Of a stretch of 64,000 nt of DNA, positions 55,876 through 64,000 are shown in pieces. Source of the DNA: Fluviispira vulneris (GTDB lineage Bacteria; Bdellovibrionota_B; Oligoflexia; Silvanigrellales; Silvanigrellaceae); contig NZ_JACRSE010000004.1 in assembly GCF_014281055.1 (NCBI RefSeq), positions 124,001 through 188,000 of the forward strand, read 5' to 3'. Position numbers and translations under genes: made by a program. How positions within the stretch are numbered: the first letter of the stretch is position 1; every line of letters starts with the position of its first letter. The notes beneath the pieces were generated by a model. It had not been told where the DNA came from. It saw only the letters and a program-made list of their open reading frames with translations, and made no database searches.

Positions 55876-55957
55876 TCTGCAAAGGAAAAATATTTGTCAC
55901 CAAGAAAAAGGATGATTAAATTATTTGAAGCTAGGAATTAAATACTTTCTCTATAAT

Positions 55958-56335
55958 TTAATCCCAAGGCATAGATTCCCAACGAATAAATTCCTCTAAA
56001 CTGTTTTCGATAATACAGAATTTTTCCCCTTTATAGTTTTTCCGAGTGTATTCTACTTTTGCTTTCTTAAAAAGCAATTTAATGGCACTAAATAATTCCT
56101 CATGGGGTTCATCATTTTCATAACTTTTTTGTAAGATTTTGCCAAAAGGATTGCTTTCCTGTTTCTTTAAGTACGTTTGATCCAAAGCATAATGTAGCAT
56201 TCCAGCTACAACCACTGAAATTCGATGCGTTCGCCCATAAGGCACCAACGTTTTAATCATGTTAATCCAAACGGTGTAGACTTCATAACCAATAAGTCTA
56301 TCTAAATCGTTTACTTTTTTTTTATGAATTCCTAG
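55958..56335 (-). pseudogene. 5'-truncated hypothetical protein gene
   Basis: The frame from ATG 56260 gives 100 residues (MIKTLVPYGRTHRISVVVAG and on, ending RWESMPWD). The same frame stays open upstream to 56335 and reads VNDLDRLIGYEVYTVWIN, which looks coding but has no start codon. The gene therefore seems to have lost its beginning. No family recognised. The upstream 240 bp to the toxin-antitoxin pair hold nothing further. Confidence 0.5.
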
Positions 56336-56569
56336 TTATTAATTATTTAATCAATTCTGCATTTAATATGCATTCCATTAAAAGTGATTCACACAATACT
56401 ATCTTGACTATAAAGATTTATTGGATTTGATATTTTTATCAGTCAAAAAGTAAATCGTCATTTTGCCCTAAACGTAACCATTTGTAATAATGAAATTAAA
56501 ATATTTTATCCTAAAATAGGCTTGAAAATTGTGATTATTTGGGTTACATTGGGTTAGGAGGTATATTTT

Positions 56570-56830
56570 ATGACTACTCCCAGAAAACGTCTTCCATCGC
56601 AATCTAGTGTTCGTTGGGATGAGGATTTGCAGCCATTAGTGGCAGAGTGGTTTGAGAAAAATCCAGGTTGGACTGTTTCTCAACTTGCAAATCAAGCAAT
56701 ACGCAAATTTGTTTTATCCCCTTATTCCACAACTCCTGTTGAACTGGTTCCTCTTGATAAGGGAGAAGCTATTAAATTAGCTGATAAAATTATGCTTGAT
56801 CATTCAGATGCTTTAGAGCGTCTGAAATGA
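56570..56830 (+). CDS. Antitoxin of the Doc toxin pair
   Basis: An 86-residue small protein. The N-terminus SSVRWDEDLQPLVAEWFEK and SQLANQAIRKFVLSPY resembles a ribbon-helix-helix DNA-binding fold, and the C-terminal tail (EAIKLADKIMLDHSDALERL) could be the toxin-binding helix. It overlaps the Doc gene by 4 bp (ATGA), the usual antitoxin-first order. AGGAGG lies upstream of its ATG. Autoregulation by the antitoxin is expected for such modules. Confidence 0.78.
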   Translation: MTTPRKRLPSQSSVRWDEDLQPLVAEWFEKNPGWTVSQLANQAIRKFVLSPYSTTPVELVPLDKGEAIKLADKIMLDHSDALERLK

Positions 56831-57234
56831 AAATTAAAATGATTGATACTGAGATTGTTCTTAAAGTAAACAAAAAAATAACTTTTTCTTTTGGACAAAA
56901 GCACGTTTGCGCTCATCCTGAAAAGATAGAAAGTGCTTTGTATGCAGCAATTTATCCAGGTCAGTTTCCTTTTGTTCATGGTGGAACAGTCGATATTGCA
57001 GCAGCAATGTTTTATTATGTTATAAAAACACATGCTTTTTTTGATGGCAATAAAAGAACAGCTCTTATATGTTCTCTTATTTTTTTAGAAAGTAACGGTT
57101 GGACTTTAAAATATCCCGTCTCTGAAAAAAGTAATAAGTTTGCAGAATTAGCTGAAGACTGCGCCTCAAATGCTAAAAATTTAGACGAAATAAAAAAATG
57201 GTTTAATAATCATAAAATGAAAATTACTTTCTAA
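56827..57234 (+). CDS. doc: Doc-type toxin (Fic fold)
   Basis: A 135-residue Fic-superfamily protein of the death-on-curing type. The active motif HAFFDGNKR at 69-77 fits H-x-F-x-D-G-N-K-R. Doc kinases phosphorylate EF-Tu and stop translation; other Fic proteins transfer AMP. The start region VCAHPEKIESALYAAIYP and the length are those of Doc. Coupled to the upstream antitoxin. Confidence 0.88.
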   Translation: MKIKMIDTEIVLKVNKKITFSFGQKHVCAHPEKIESALYAAIYPGQFPFVHGGTVDIAAAMFYYVIKTHAFFDGNKRTALICSLIFLESNGWTLKYPVSEKSNKFAELAEDCASNAKNLDEIKKWFNNHKMKITF

Positions 57235-57282
57235 TTCCAAAATTTATTTGAACAACTTTAAAATTATGAAATTATAATTTTT

Positions 57283-60200
57283 TTAAACCTCCCATTCCTT
57301 ACAAAGATGTTCTGCTTGTTCTAGGATAAGATGAGTGGCTTGCTCGGAAAGATCAGGTGGGTATCCATGGAGTTTTAAAAGTCTTTTAATTGCCATTCTT
57401 ACTTTTGCACGAGACGTTTCTTTCACAGCCCAATCGGTGTCTAAATTTTCTTTGATAATTTTCACAAGTTCTGTCGCAATATGTTTTAAAATATTATCTC
57501 CTAAAACTTTAACTGCGGAATCATTGATCTCAAGCGCATCATAAAAAGCCATTTCATCTTCATTCAGCCCCAGATTTTCACCACGTTGATGTGCTTTGCG
57601 AATATCTTTGGCCATATCAATTAAATCTTCAATCACTTTTGCAGTTTCAATCGCTCTATTTCTATATTTTTGTAAAGAATTGTCGAGCATTTCTGAAAAC
57701 TGACGCTCTTGCACTTTATTGCGTCTCAGCTTTGTTTTTACCTGATCACGGATGAGACGTTCTAATAATTCAATTGCCAAGTTTCTTTGTGGGAGGCCAC
57801 GAACTTCAGCTAAAAAATCGTCCGATAAAATTGAAATATTCGGTTTTTTAAGTCCTGCTGCGCTAAAGATATCAATCACACCATCAGAAAAAACGGATTT
57901 TGATAAGAGTTGTCTAATAGCAAGTTCTTTTTCTTCAATTTTTAAAACACTACCAGGTTCTGTTTTATTTAAGGCTGCATTTAAATTTTGAAAAAAGACA
58001 AGTTCATCTCTTATTTCTTCTGTTACTTTATCTGGCACTGCTAAGGCAAATGCTTTTGACAATTGGTAAACAGCATTGGTAAAGCGCTTCTTTCCATCAT
58101 CTTGAACTAAAATATGCTCAAGAGCTGAGGGAATTATTTTCAAAGCTTCAGATGGGTTTTTTAAAGATTTTTGATAAGAGAAACCATGCATAATTCCAAG
58201 ACAGATTTCATATTTTTCTATCATTATAGCAACGGCATCTTCTTTGTTTAATGTTGGCCGACCGGAACCACCACTTTCTGTATATGTGTGCATGGTTTTC
58301 TTTAAGGCGTCAGCGATACCAATATAGTCAACGACAACTCCACCGGGTTTGTCTTTAAAGACTCGATTTACCCGTGCAATAGCTTGCATTAAACCATGCC
58401 CATGCATGGGTTTATCGATATACATAGTGTGCATGGAAGGAGCATCAAAACCAGTCAGCCACATATCACGCACAATAACAATTTTAACTGAAGAAGAATT
58501 GTCTTTAACGATATTTGCCATTTCTTCGCGACGTGCTTTACTGCGGACATGTTTTTGCCACTCTTCAAGATCGGAGGCCGAGCCCGTCATAATAACTTTT
58601 ATTGTTCCTTTATCGTCTTCATCAGAATGCCAATCTGGTCTTAATTTTATAATTTCATTATATAGACTCACACAAATTCTTCTCGACATACAGACGATCA
58701 TGGCCTTGCCATTGATTGAGACTTGCCGTGTTTCAAAATGATCGACAAAATCCTTAGCAACTTCTGCAAGACGTGATTGAACACCAACTAAAGTTTCTAG
58801 GGAAGCCCATTTTGATCGTCTTTTTTGTGCTTCAGTGGTGTCTTCTGCTTCTGTCAATTCTTCCATTTCTTCATCGAGATTCACTTGCGTATCCCTAGAA
58901 AGTCGAATCAAGCGACTTTCATAATACAAAGGAACAGTTGCACCATCTGCAATCGAGCGTTCAATATCGTAAATGGAAATATAATCACCAAATACTGCTC
59001 GTGTGTCCGCATCCGTTTTTGCTATGGGTGTTCCTGTGAATCCAACAAAACTCGCATTGGGTAACGCTGCGCGCATATTGCGAGCAAAACCATCAAGGAA
59101 GTCGTATTGACTGCGGTGTGCTTCGTCGGCAATCACAATAATATTTTTTCTCTCTGAGAGAAGTGGAAAATCATCTCCCTTACTTTCAGGCATAAATTTT
59201 TGTATTGTCGTAAAAAAAATACCGCCAGAAGCCACAATTAATTTTTCCTGCAATTCCTTGCGGCTCTCAATTTGCACAGGTGTTTGCCTTAATATTTGTA
59301 TACAACGGCTAAATTGGCCAAAGAGCTGATCATCGAGATCATTTCTATCTGTAAGTACAATGATGGTTGGGTTTTCCAATTCTTTTTTTTGCGCTGCATA
59401 TCCAGCATAGAAAACCATACTAAATGATTTTCCAGAACCAGTCGAATGCCAAACAGTCCCTATGCGCTTGTCATTTTTAATTGCAGTGATTGTTTTTTGA
59501 ATGGTATTTCTCACTGCATTAAATTGATGATAGCCTGCTATAATTTTAATTGTTTTATCATCTTTTGCTTCAAACGCTACAAAGTGTTTGATAAAATCGA
59601 TAAATCTTTCTTTGGCAAAGAGTCCTTTGATTAAAACTTCTAAAGAAAGCATCGAATTTGGCGCAAGCTCTTCGGAATCTATGGTCCGCCACACTTGATA
59701 GCGTTCTCGATCGGCTGTGAACGAGCCGACTTTTGTATATAAGCCATCGGAAATAACATTCAAAGCTGTGTAGTTAAATATACTTGGAATTTCTTTTTTA
59801 TAAGTTTGAATTTGATTATATGCTTCCCAAATATCTGTTTTTGTATCCGCAATCGTTTTTAATTCTATTAAGGCAAGTGGTAAGCCGTTAACATAAACAA
59901 GAATATCGGGACGCCGATTGTTTTTATTCTCGATAATTGTCATTTGGTTGATGACAAGAAATTCATTATTTTCTAAATTGTCAAAATCAATTAATTTGAT
60001 ATTGTCGGACTTTGTTCCATTGTTACTTTGATACTGGATATCCACACCATCCGTTAAAAATTTATGACAGTGTTTATTTTGTAAAATAGGGTTTGTTATA
60101 TCAAATAGACAAACTTGTCTCAGTGTTTCTTCAAGAGCATCTGAGGAAAGACCTGGATTTATTCTTTCAATTGCAGAACGGATTCGATTGACTAAAATCA

Positions 60201-60333
60201 CATCTGAATACGTACTACGCTCTTCATACTGTGCTTCAGGGGCAATATCAGGGCCAAAAACTGTTTCATAACCAATTTCTTCAAACCATACTTTTGCTTC
60301 TTTCTCTAGGGTATCTTCCGTGATTAATGTCAT
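57283..60333 (-). CDS. hsdR: Type I restriction enzyme R subunit
   Basis: Motor and nuclease subunit of a type I restriction system, about 1016 residues. The N-terminal nuclease domain shows [21 protein letters not shown], seen as [10 protein letters not shown] and LALIELKT (PD-ExK). The SF2 translocase has [17 protein letters not shown] (Walker A), [14 protein letters not shown] (DEAH), FVGFTGTPI and [10 protein letters not shown] (motif VI). The long helical C-terminus is typical. ATG 60333 (MTLITEDTL) is preferred; an ATG 8 codons earlier is possible. It is the last gene of the hsdM-hsdS-TIR-hsdR operon, 42 bp after the TIR gene. Confidence 0.95.
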   Translation of the reverse strand: MTLITEDTLEKEAKVWFEEIGYETVFGPDIAPEAQYEERSTYSDVILVNRIRSAIERINPGLSSDALEETLRQVCLFDITNPILQNKHCHKFLTDGVDIQYQSNNGTKSDNIKLIDFDNLENNEFLVINQMTIIENKNNRRPDILVYVNGLPLALIELKTIADTKTDIWEAYNQIQTYKKEIPSIFNYTALNVISDGLYTKVGSFTADRERYQVWRTIDSEELAPNSMLSLEVLIKGLFAKERFIDFIKHFVAFEAKDDKTIKIIAGYHQFNAVRNTIQKTITAIKNDKRIGTVWHSTGSGKSFSMVFYAGYAAQKKELENPTIIVLTDRNDLDDQLFGQFSRCIQILRQTPVQIESRKELQEKLIVASGGIFFTTIQKFMPESKGDDFPLLSERKNIIVIADEAHRSQYDFLDGFARNMRAALPNASFVGFTGTPIAKTDADTRAVFGDYISIYDIERSIADGATVPLYYESRLIRLSRDTQVNLDEEMEELTEAEDTTEAQKRRSKWASLETLVGVQSRLAEVAKDFVDHFETRQVSINGKAMIVCMSRRICVSLYNEIIKLRPDWHSDEDDKGTIKVIMTGSASDLEEWQKHVRSKARREEMANIVKDNSSSVKIVIVRDMWLTGFDAPSMHTMYIDKPMHGHGLMQAIARVNRVFKDKPGGVVVDYIGIADALKKTMHTYTESGGSGRPTLNKEDAVAIMIEKYEICLGIMHGFSYQKSLKNPSEALKIIPSALEHILVQDDGKKRFTNAVYQLSKAFALAVPDKVTEEIRDELVFFQNLNAALNKTEPGSVLKIEEKELAIRQLLSKSVFSDGVIDIFSAAGLKKPNISILSDDFLAEVRGLPQRNLAIELLERLIRDQVKTKLRRNKVQERQFSEMLDNSLQKYRNRAIETAKVIEDLIDMAKDIRKAHQRGENLGLNEDEMAFYDALEINDSAVKVLGDNILKHIATELVKIIKENLDTDWAVKETSRAKVRMAIKRLLKLHGYPPDLSEQATHLILEQAEHLCKEWEV

Positions 60334-60375
60334 TTTGAGTCCCTTTTCTGCAATCATCCTTGATTGGTGGTAGAG

Positions 60376-61548
60376 TTAACTTTTGTTCTTTTTGACTATC
60401 TCTTTTCCTTCTATACAATAAGAATGCTTTGTGTGCTTAGTTAATATATCATTTTCAAGAAATTCTCTATAGTAAGAATAGTTTTTCAATTTAGGGTGAT
60501 CTTTATGCTCTGGCTTTATGGGTGCTGAAATAATAATACTTAATTGGTTCAAATATTTTGCTTCTGCAGAAAATGCAAAAACAACTTGCTCGATTTCTTC
60601 ATCATTTAAATTAATATCGATAAGTTCATAAAACATATTTTTAGCATTTTCAAAAGAACCATTGATAGCTTTTACAAAATTATCAATAAAATAATTCTTA
60701 AACTTGTTATTTTTTTCAAAATCTTTTTTTATACAATTTATAAGATCTGGAAATCCAGCTTTAATTGCTTGAGTATCAATTTTAAATCCTTTTGGATCAG
60801 TTTTATCTACACTGAAAAGGTAAATAGGAATTCCACGCGCTAATGCAAAACCAACTTCTTGGTTTGTCCATTCACTTTTATAAAAATCATCTTTAATGTA
60901 ACAAATACAGGCATCCATTGTTAGCAATGCCTTCATAATTTCATGCTTCCAAGTACTCATAGGTTGGATAGAATCATGCGCTACAAAGCAAGAAATTCCA
61001 AAATTTTTTAATTTTTCTCCTAGTCCCTTAGCTTCACCCTTATGAATATCTCTATGAGAAATAAAAAACTTTAAGCTGTTCGGAAACCAAATATTTGCAA
61101 CTTCCTCGTCTTTAGGTACTTGAACTCTATTTGTTTCTTTAAAGGAAAATATAAAACCGCTAGCGACTTCCTTTTCAGGATATAATTCCCATCCTTCAGC
61201 TTTGAGCCAATCATTTGCAATAGAAATTATTTTACTTGCTTTCTCTTGATCAGGTCTAACAAGTGGATGCGTCATTTCGCAAATAAATCGTAAAAATGTT
61301 TCATCATCCCCTTCTAAGAGATTAAAGCGCGAATCTGTAAAAACCCAATTGAATTCGTAATCACAATTATTCTCTGTATGATTGTATATATCTCCATAAG
61401 CATCTTCAAATCTATGATCAAGGGATGGTAATTTTTTAAGATCGTATATACGTGTTAGGAAATTGAGGTCACTCATTCGTCCCGAAAATTGAATTTCCGC
61501 CATCTCAAAGTGGTCAATGATATTTCTTCTTGTTCCTTTATCAATCAA
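60376..61548 (-). CDS. AbiJ-NTD/TIR protein inside the hsd operon
   Basis: A 390-residue protein. Residues about 1-135 match the AbiJ N-terminal-type domain (FLTRIYDLKKLPSLDHRF, WVFTDSRFNLLEGDDETFL, MTHPLVRPD). Residues about 158-265 are a TIR domain: SLKFFISHRDIHK, GISCFVAHDSIQPMSTWKHEI, ACICYIKDDFYKSEW and TNQEVGFALARGIPIYLF, with the likely NAD-hydrolase glutamate E231. The last about 110 residues are unclassified. It overlaps hsdS by 8 bp, so it belongs to the restriction operon. A TIR NADase would kill or arrest the infected cell if restriction fails; that coupling is inference. Confidence 0.82.
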   Translation of the reverse strand: MIDKGTRRNIIDHFEMAEIQFSGRMSDLNFLTRIYDLKKLPSLDHRFEDAYGDIYNHTENNCDYEFNWVFTDSRFNLLEGDDETFLRFICEMTHPLVRPDQEKASKIISIANDWLKAEGWELYPEKEVASGFIFSFKETNRVQVPKDEEVANIWFPNSLKFFISHRDIHKGEAKGLGEKLKNFGISCFVAHDSIQPMSTWKHEIMKALLTMDACICYIKDDFYKSEWTNQEVGFALARGIPIYLFSVDKTDPKGFKIDTQAIKAGFPDLINCIKKDFEKNNKFKNYFIDNFVKAINGSFENAKNMFYELIDINLNDEEIEQVVFAFSAEAKYLNQLSIIISAPIKPEHKDHPKLKNYSYYREFLENDILTKHTKHSYCIEGKEIVKKNKS

Positions 61549-62797
61549 CAGTCACCTCATTCAATTCAATTTCTCCTGATATAAGTTTAGGTAGGAGAAG
61601 ATCGCGTGTATTTTTAAGCGAAAGTATTTCTTTATAGTTTGATAAATATAGTTGATCTAGAGGTAGAGTTAAGTTTAAAAATTTGTATATTATTTCGTCA
61701 GGCGGAAAAACAGATTTAATTTCAGACAAAGTATCTTTGTTTATAGATCCAAAGACGGTCCCTTCACCGTTGTACATATCAAATTTTTCTTTAAGACACT
61801 GTAGTAAGTAGTATGTATAAGTTGTACTTCCTGTTTTGTGAAGTATTCCTGCTAATCCTCGCCCGATACAGGTTTGATTTTCTGTCGAGATATTGAGGTC
61901 ACCAACTGGTGCACGAACAGAAAGAAGAACGGTTCCCTGCTTTACTATCCTAGAGGGTTCCGAACAAAATAGTCTAGGTGAGGGAAAACGACTTCCAAAT
62001 TCAGCTCGTCCTTGAAAAAAGACCATTCCGATACCATTTTCATTGTAAGTGCTTCCAGGGGGTGACTGCCCCATAAGTATTTCACATGAACCCTTGAGTG
62101 TCTTTATAGTCCACCCCTTAGGAATCAAGCCAAGCTCAGACTCTTCAAAACTATCAGGAAAAAGCGCAGCCGTTTCGTCATCCATACCGAACGGTTTTTT
62201 GCCTTCAGATTTCGCTTTAACAGGGCCAAAATCAATAAACCATTCTTTGAAAATGGCTTTTGCCATGGATTCGAGGGTTTCATTCATTTTTTGGTTTAAT
62301 TCGATTTTTGAATCCAGTGTATCGAGAATATTGATAATTTTTGACTGAACATAAATATCTGGTAATTTAATTTCTAAATTTTCTAATGCAACTTGCTGTA
62401 TTCTCTGTCGTCCAGAACTTCCAGTCATGCTACGGATTGCCTCGTTTCTAAAATTCTCAGAAATTGCTAAGTAATAAATATATTTTGCAAGTGTCATATT
62501 TTCTTTGGCAGAAAGCACAATATATTCAGTTGAACCAAATCCAACTTCATTATTCGATAAATCACTTATAAAAGCAGTTTTACCATTCTCCAAACATGGA
62601 GTAATTCTGGCTACTAATGTATCTCCATTAGCAAATTTAGCTCCACCGTTATATTCTTTTTTATAAATTGAATTTGGTCTTCGTGTAAAAGGAGTTATCG
62701 CTTCCATAGGTATAAAGGGAGCTATTTTCCCTTTTTGTAAAGCTCTATTTGGATTAAATACAATTGCTTCAGAAAGCTTTATTTTTTTAAAAGCCAT
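61541..62797 (-). CDS. hsdS: Type I restriction specificity subunit
   Basis: HsdS sets the DNA target of methylation and cleavage. 418 residues with two target-recognition domains, each followed by a conserved helix. The first TRD ends at [28 protein letters not shown] (spacer helix, here [16 protein letters not shown]), with [19 protein letters not shown] after it. The second starts [15 protein letters not shown] and ends [18 protein letters not shown]. The two TRDs recognise the halves of a bipartite site, not deducible here. It overlaps hsdM by 11 bp. Confidence 0.93.
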   Translation of the reverse strand: MAFKKIKLSEAIVFNPNRALQKGKIAPFIPMEAITPFTRRPNSIYKKEYNGGAKFANGDTLVARITPCLENGKTAFISDLSNNEVGFGSTEYIVLSAKENMTLAKYIYYLAISENFRNEAIRSMTGSSGRQRIQQVALENLEIKLPDIYVQSKIINILDTLDSKIELNQKMNETLESMAKAIFKEWFIDFGPVKAKSEGKKPFGMDDETAALFPDSFEESELGLIPKGWTIKTLKGSCEILMGQSPPGSTYNENGIGMVFFQGRAEFGSRFPSPRLFCSEPSRIVKQGTVLLSVRAPVGDLNISTENQTCIGRGLAGILHKTGSTTYTYYLLQCLKEKFDMYNGEGTVFGSINKDTLSEIKSVFPPDEIIYKFLNLTLPLDQLYLSNYKEILSLKNTRDLLLPKLISGEIELNEVTVD

Positions 62798-64000
62798 TTA
62801 AAACCTCTGTGATTTTATTCTGTAAAATAATGCTTTCTTTAAACTGAATAAATAATTTTGATTTTAGTGCAGAAATCTTCTCCTCAAAACTCTCCCCATC
62901 ATCTTCAACTTCTTCTGCTCCAACGTAACGACCTGGTGTTAAAACCCAACCATTTTTCTCAATTTCATCAATATGAACTGCTTTACAAAAGCCTGCTTTA
63001 TCTTCGTATTTACCGGCATTTTTTTCACCACGCCATGCATGATATGTTTTGGCAATGACATTTTTAATTTCATCATCAGTCAGTTCTCGTTGCACACGGG
63101 AGAGCATGACACCCATTTTTCGACAATCGATAAACAAAAATTCTTTTTGCCGATCGCGAAAACCATTTTTCTTTTTATAGCGTGCTAAAAACCAAAGGGA
63201 CGCAGGAATTTGTGTGGTATAAAATAATTGCCCTGGTAAGGAAACAATACAATCGACGATATCGCCTTCAATTAACTTTCTTCTAATCTCTCCTTCACTG
63301 GATTGATTGGAACTTAAACTCCCATTAGCGAGAACAATACCTGCATAGCCATGCGGTGAAAGGTGATGAACCATATGCTGTAACCAAGCATAGTTTGCGT
63401 TTCCTTCTGAGGGAACACCAAATTTCCAACGGATATCGTCTTTTAAGCGTTCTCCGCCCCAATCGCTTATATTAAAAGGCGGATTGGCTAAAATATAATC
63501 AGCTTTTAAATCTTTATGTTGATCATTGTGAAAAGAATCCGCGTTCATTTCACCTAAGTTTCCTTCCAGCCCGCGGATTGCTAAGTTCATTTTTGCCAAT
63601 TTCCATGTGGTTGGATTTGATTCCTGCCCAAAAATAGAAAGCTGACCCCGCTTGCCGCCGTGTGCTTCTAAGAATTTTTCCGATTGAACAAACATACCGC
63701 CAGAACCGCAGCATGGGTCATATATTCGACCTTTAGTGGGTTCAATCATTTCGACTAAAAGTTTTACAATACAGCCTGGAGTATAAAATTGCCCCCCAAG
63801 TTTTCCTTCTGCAGATGCAAACTTACCCAGAAAGTATTCGTAAACTCGACCTAAAATATCTTTCTGTTTACTTGCTTTATCGCCAAGACCAATTTTAGAG
63901 ATCAAGTCGACAAGTTCACCAAGCATTTTTTTATCGAGATCTGGGCGTGCATAGTCCTTTTGCAGAACTCCTTTTAAAGATTTATTTTCTTTTTCTATGC
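62787..64000 (-). CDS. hsdM: Type I restriction methyltransferase (5' end outside window)
   Basis: N6-adenine methyltransferase subunit of the type I system. Motif [13 protein letters not shown] and the catalytic motif [11 protein letters not shown] are present. The frame continues upstream of Met 63926 to the window edge with family-like sequence ([20 protein letters not shown]), so the true start lies beyond base 64000. [17 protein letters not shown] and the N-terminal helical region [13 protein letters not shown] are standard. The first gene of the visible operon, upstream of hsdS. Confidence 0.95.
   Translation of the reverse strand, partial: IEKENKSLKGVLQKDYARPDLDKKMLGELVDLISKIGLGDKASKQKDILGRVYEYFLGKFASAEGKLGGQFYTPGCIVKLLVEMIEPTKGRIYDPCCGSGGMFVQSEKFLEAHGGKRGQLSIFGQESNPTTWKLAKMNLAIRGLEGNLGEMNADSFHNDQHKDLKADYILANPPFNISDWGGERLKDDIRWKFGVPSEGNANYAWLQHMVHHLSPHGYAGIVLANGSLSSNQSSEGEIRRKLIEGDIVDCIVSLPGQLFYTTQIPASLWFLARYKKKNGFRDRQKEFLFIDCRKMGVMLSRVQRELTDDEIKNVIAKTYHAWRGEKNAGKYEDKAGFCKAVHIDEIEKNGWVLTPGRYVGAEEVEDDGESFEEKISALKSKLFIQFKESIILQNKITEVLNGF

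Noticed and set aside
1-64000. CRISPR array
   Set aside because: No regularly spaced direct repeats were found; the repeated elements seen are protein repeats, IS ends and operator dyads.

Overview
The window is an AT-rich Gram-negative chromosome segment. It carries Lnt, periplasmic DUF1573 and lipoprotein genes, a Complex I operon with fused nuoCD, a fused B12-dependent IcmF, and AT-biased codons throughout. Gene content and layout suggest a Bdellovibrionota/Oligoflexia-type bacterium such as the Silvanigrellales. That placement is inference; no rRNA or species marker is present.

Left part (1-33.9 kb) is mostly chromosomal backbone. It holds an ftsY operon with a small unlisted membrane protein, lnt-rarA, the rpsF-membrane protein-rplI operon (rpsR absent), nuoCD-E-F-G-I, a YciO-family gene, eutBC followed by two serine-hydrolase paralogues (one frameshifted, one lacking its catalytic residues), an icmF-KAP NTPase-aminotransferase operon, murF, ftsI and tRNA-Arg(CCG). 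An 800-bp gap at 9.7-10.5 kb holds gene remnants and a solitary end of an IS605-like element.

Island (33.8-43.2 kb): the 3' part of tRNA-Arg is repeated (16 bp) at 43186-43201, which brackets a decayed tyrosine integrase, a four-gene ABC-3C-type conflict operon (AlbA_2 protein, nuclease-like effector, middle component, DUF3732 ATPase) and an AbiE-type toxin-antitoxin pair. Two 59-bp perfect dyads lie upstream of the antitoxin gene.

Right part (43.2-64 kb) is accessory DNA. It contains a GC-richer VOC gene, an IS200/IS605 element (dead tnpA, intact tnpB), secreted proteins, and a four-gene operon at 49.3-55.6 kb. That operon is the most unusual thing here. A UPF1-like SF1 helicase is fused to the TOPRIM half of a type IA topoisomerase, the topoisomerase active-site tyrosine motif begins a second protein that continues into an ADP-ribosyltransferase/TNT-like domain, a small helical protein follows, and the fourth gene encodes the rest of the topoisomerase. 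A Fic/Doc toxin-antitoxin pair and a type I restriction operon (hsdM-hsdS-TIR-hsdR) with an embedded AbiJ-NTD/TIR effector complete the window.
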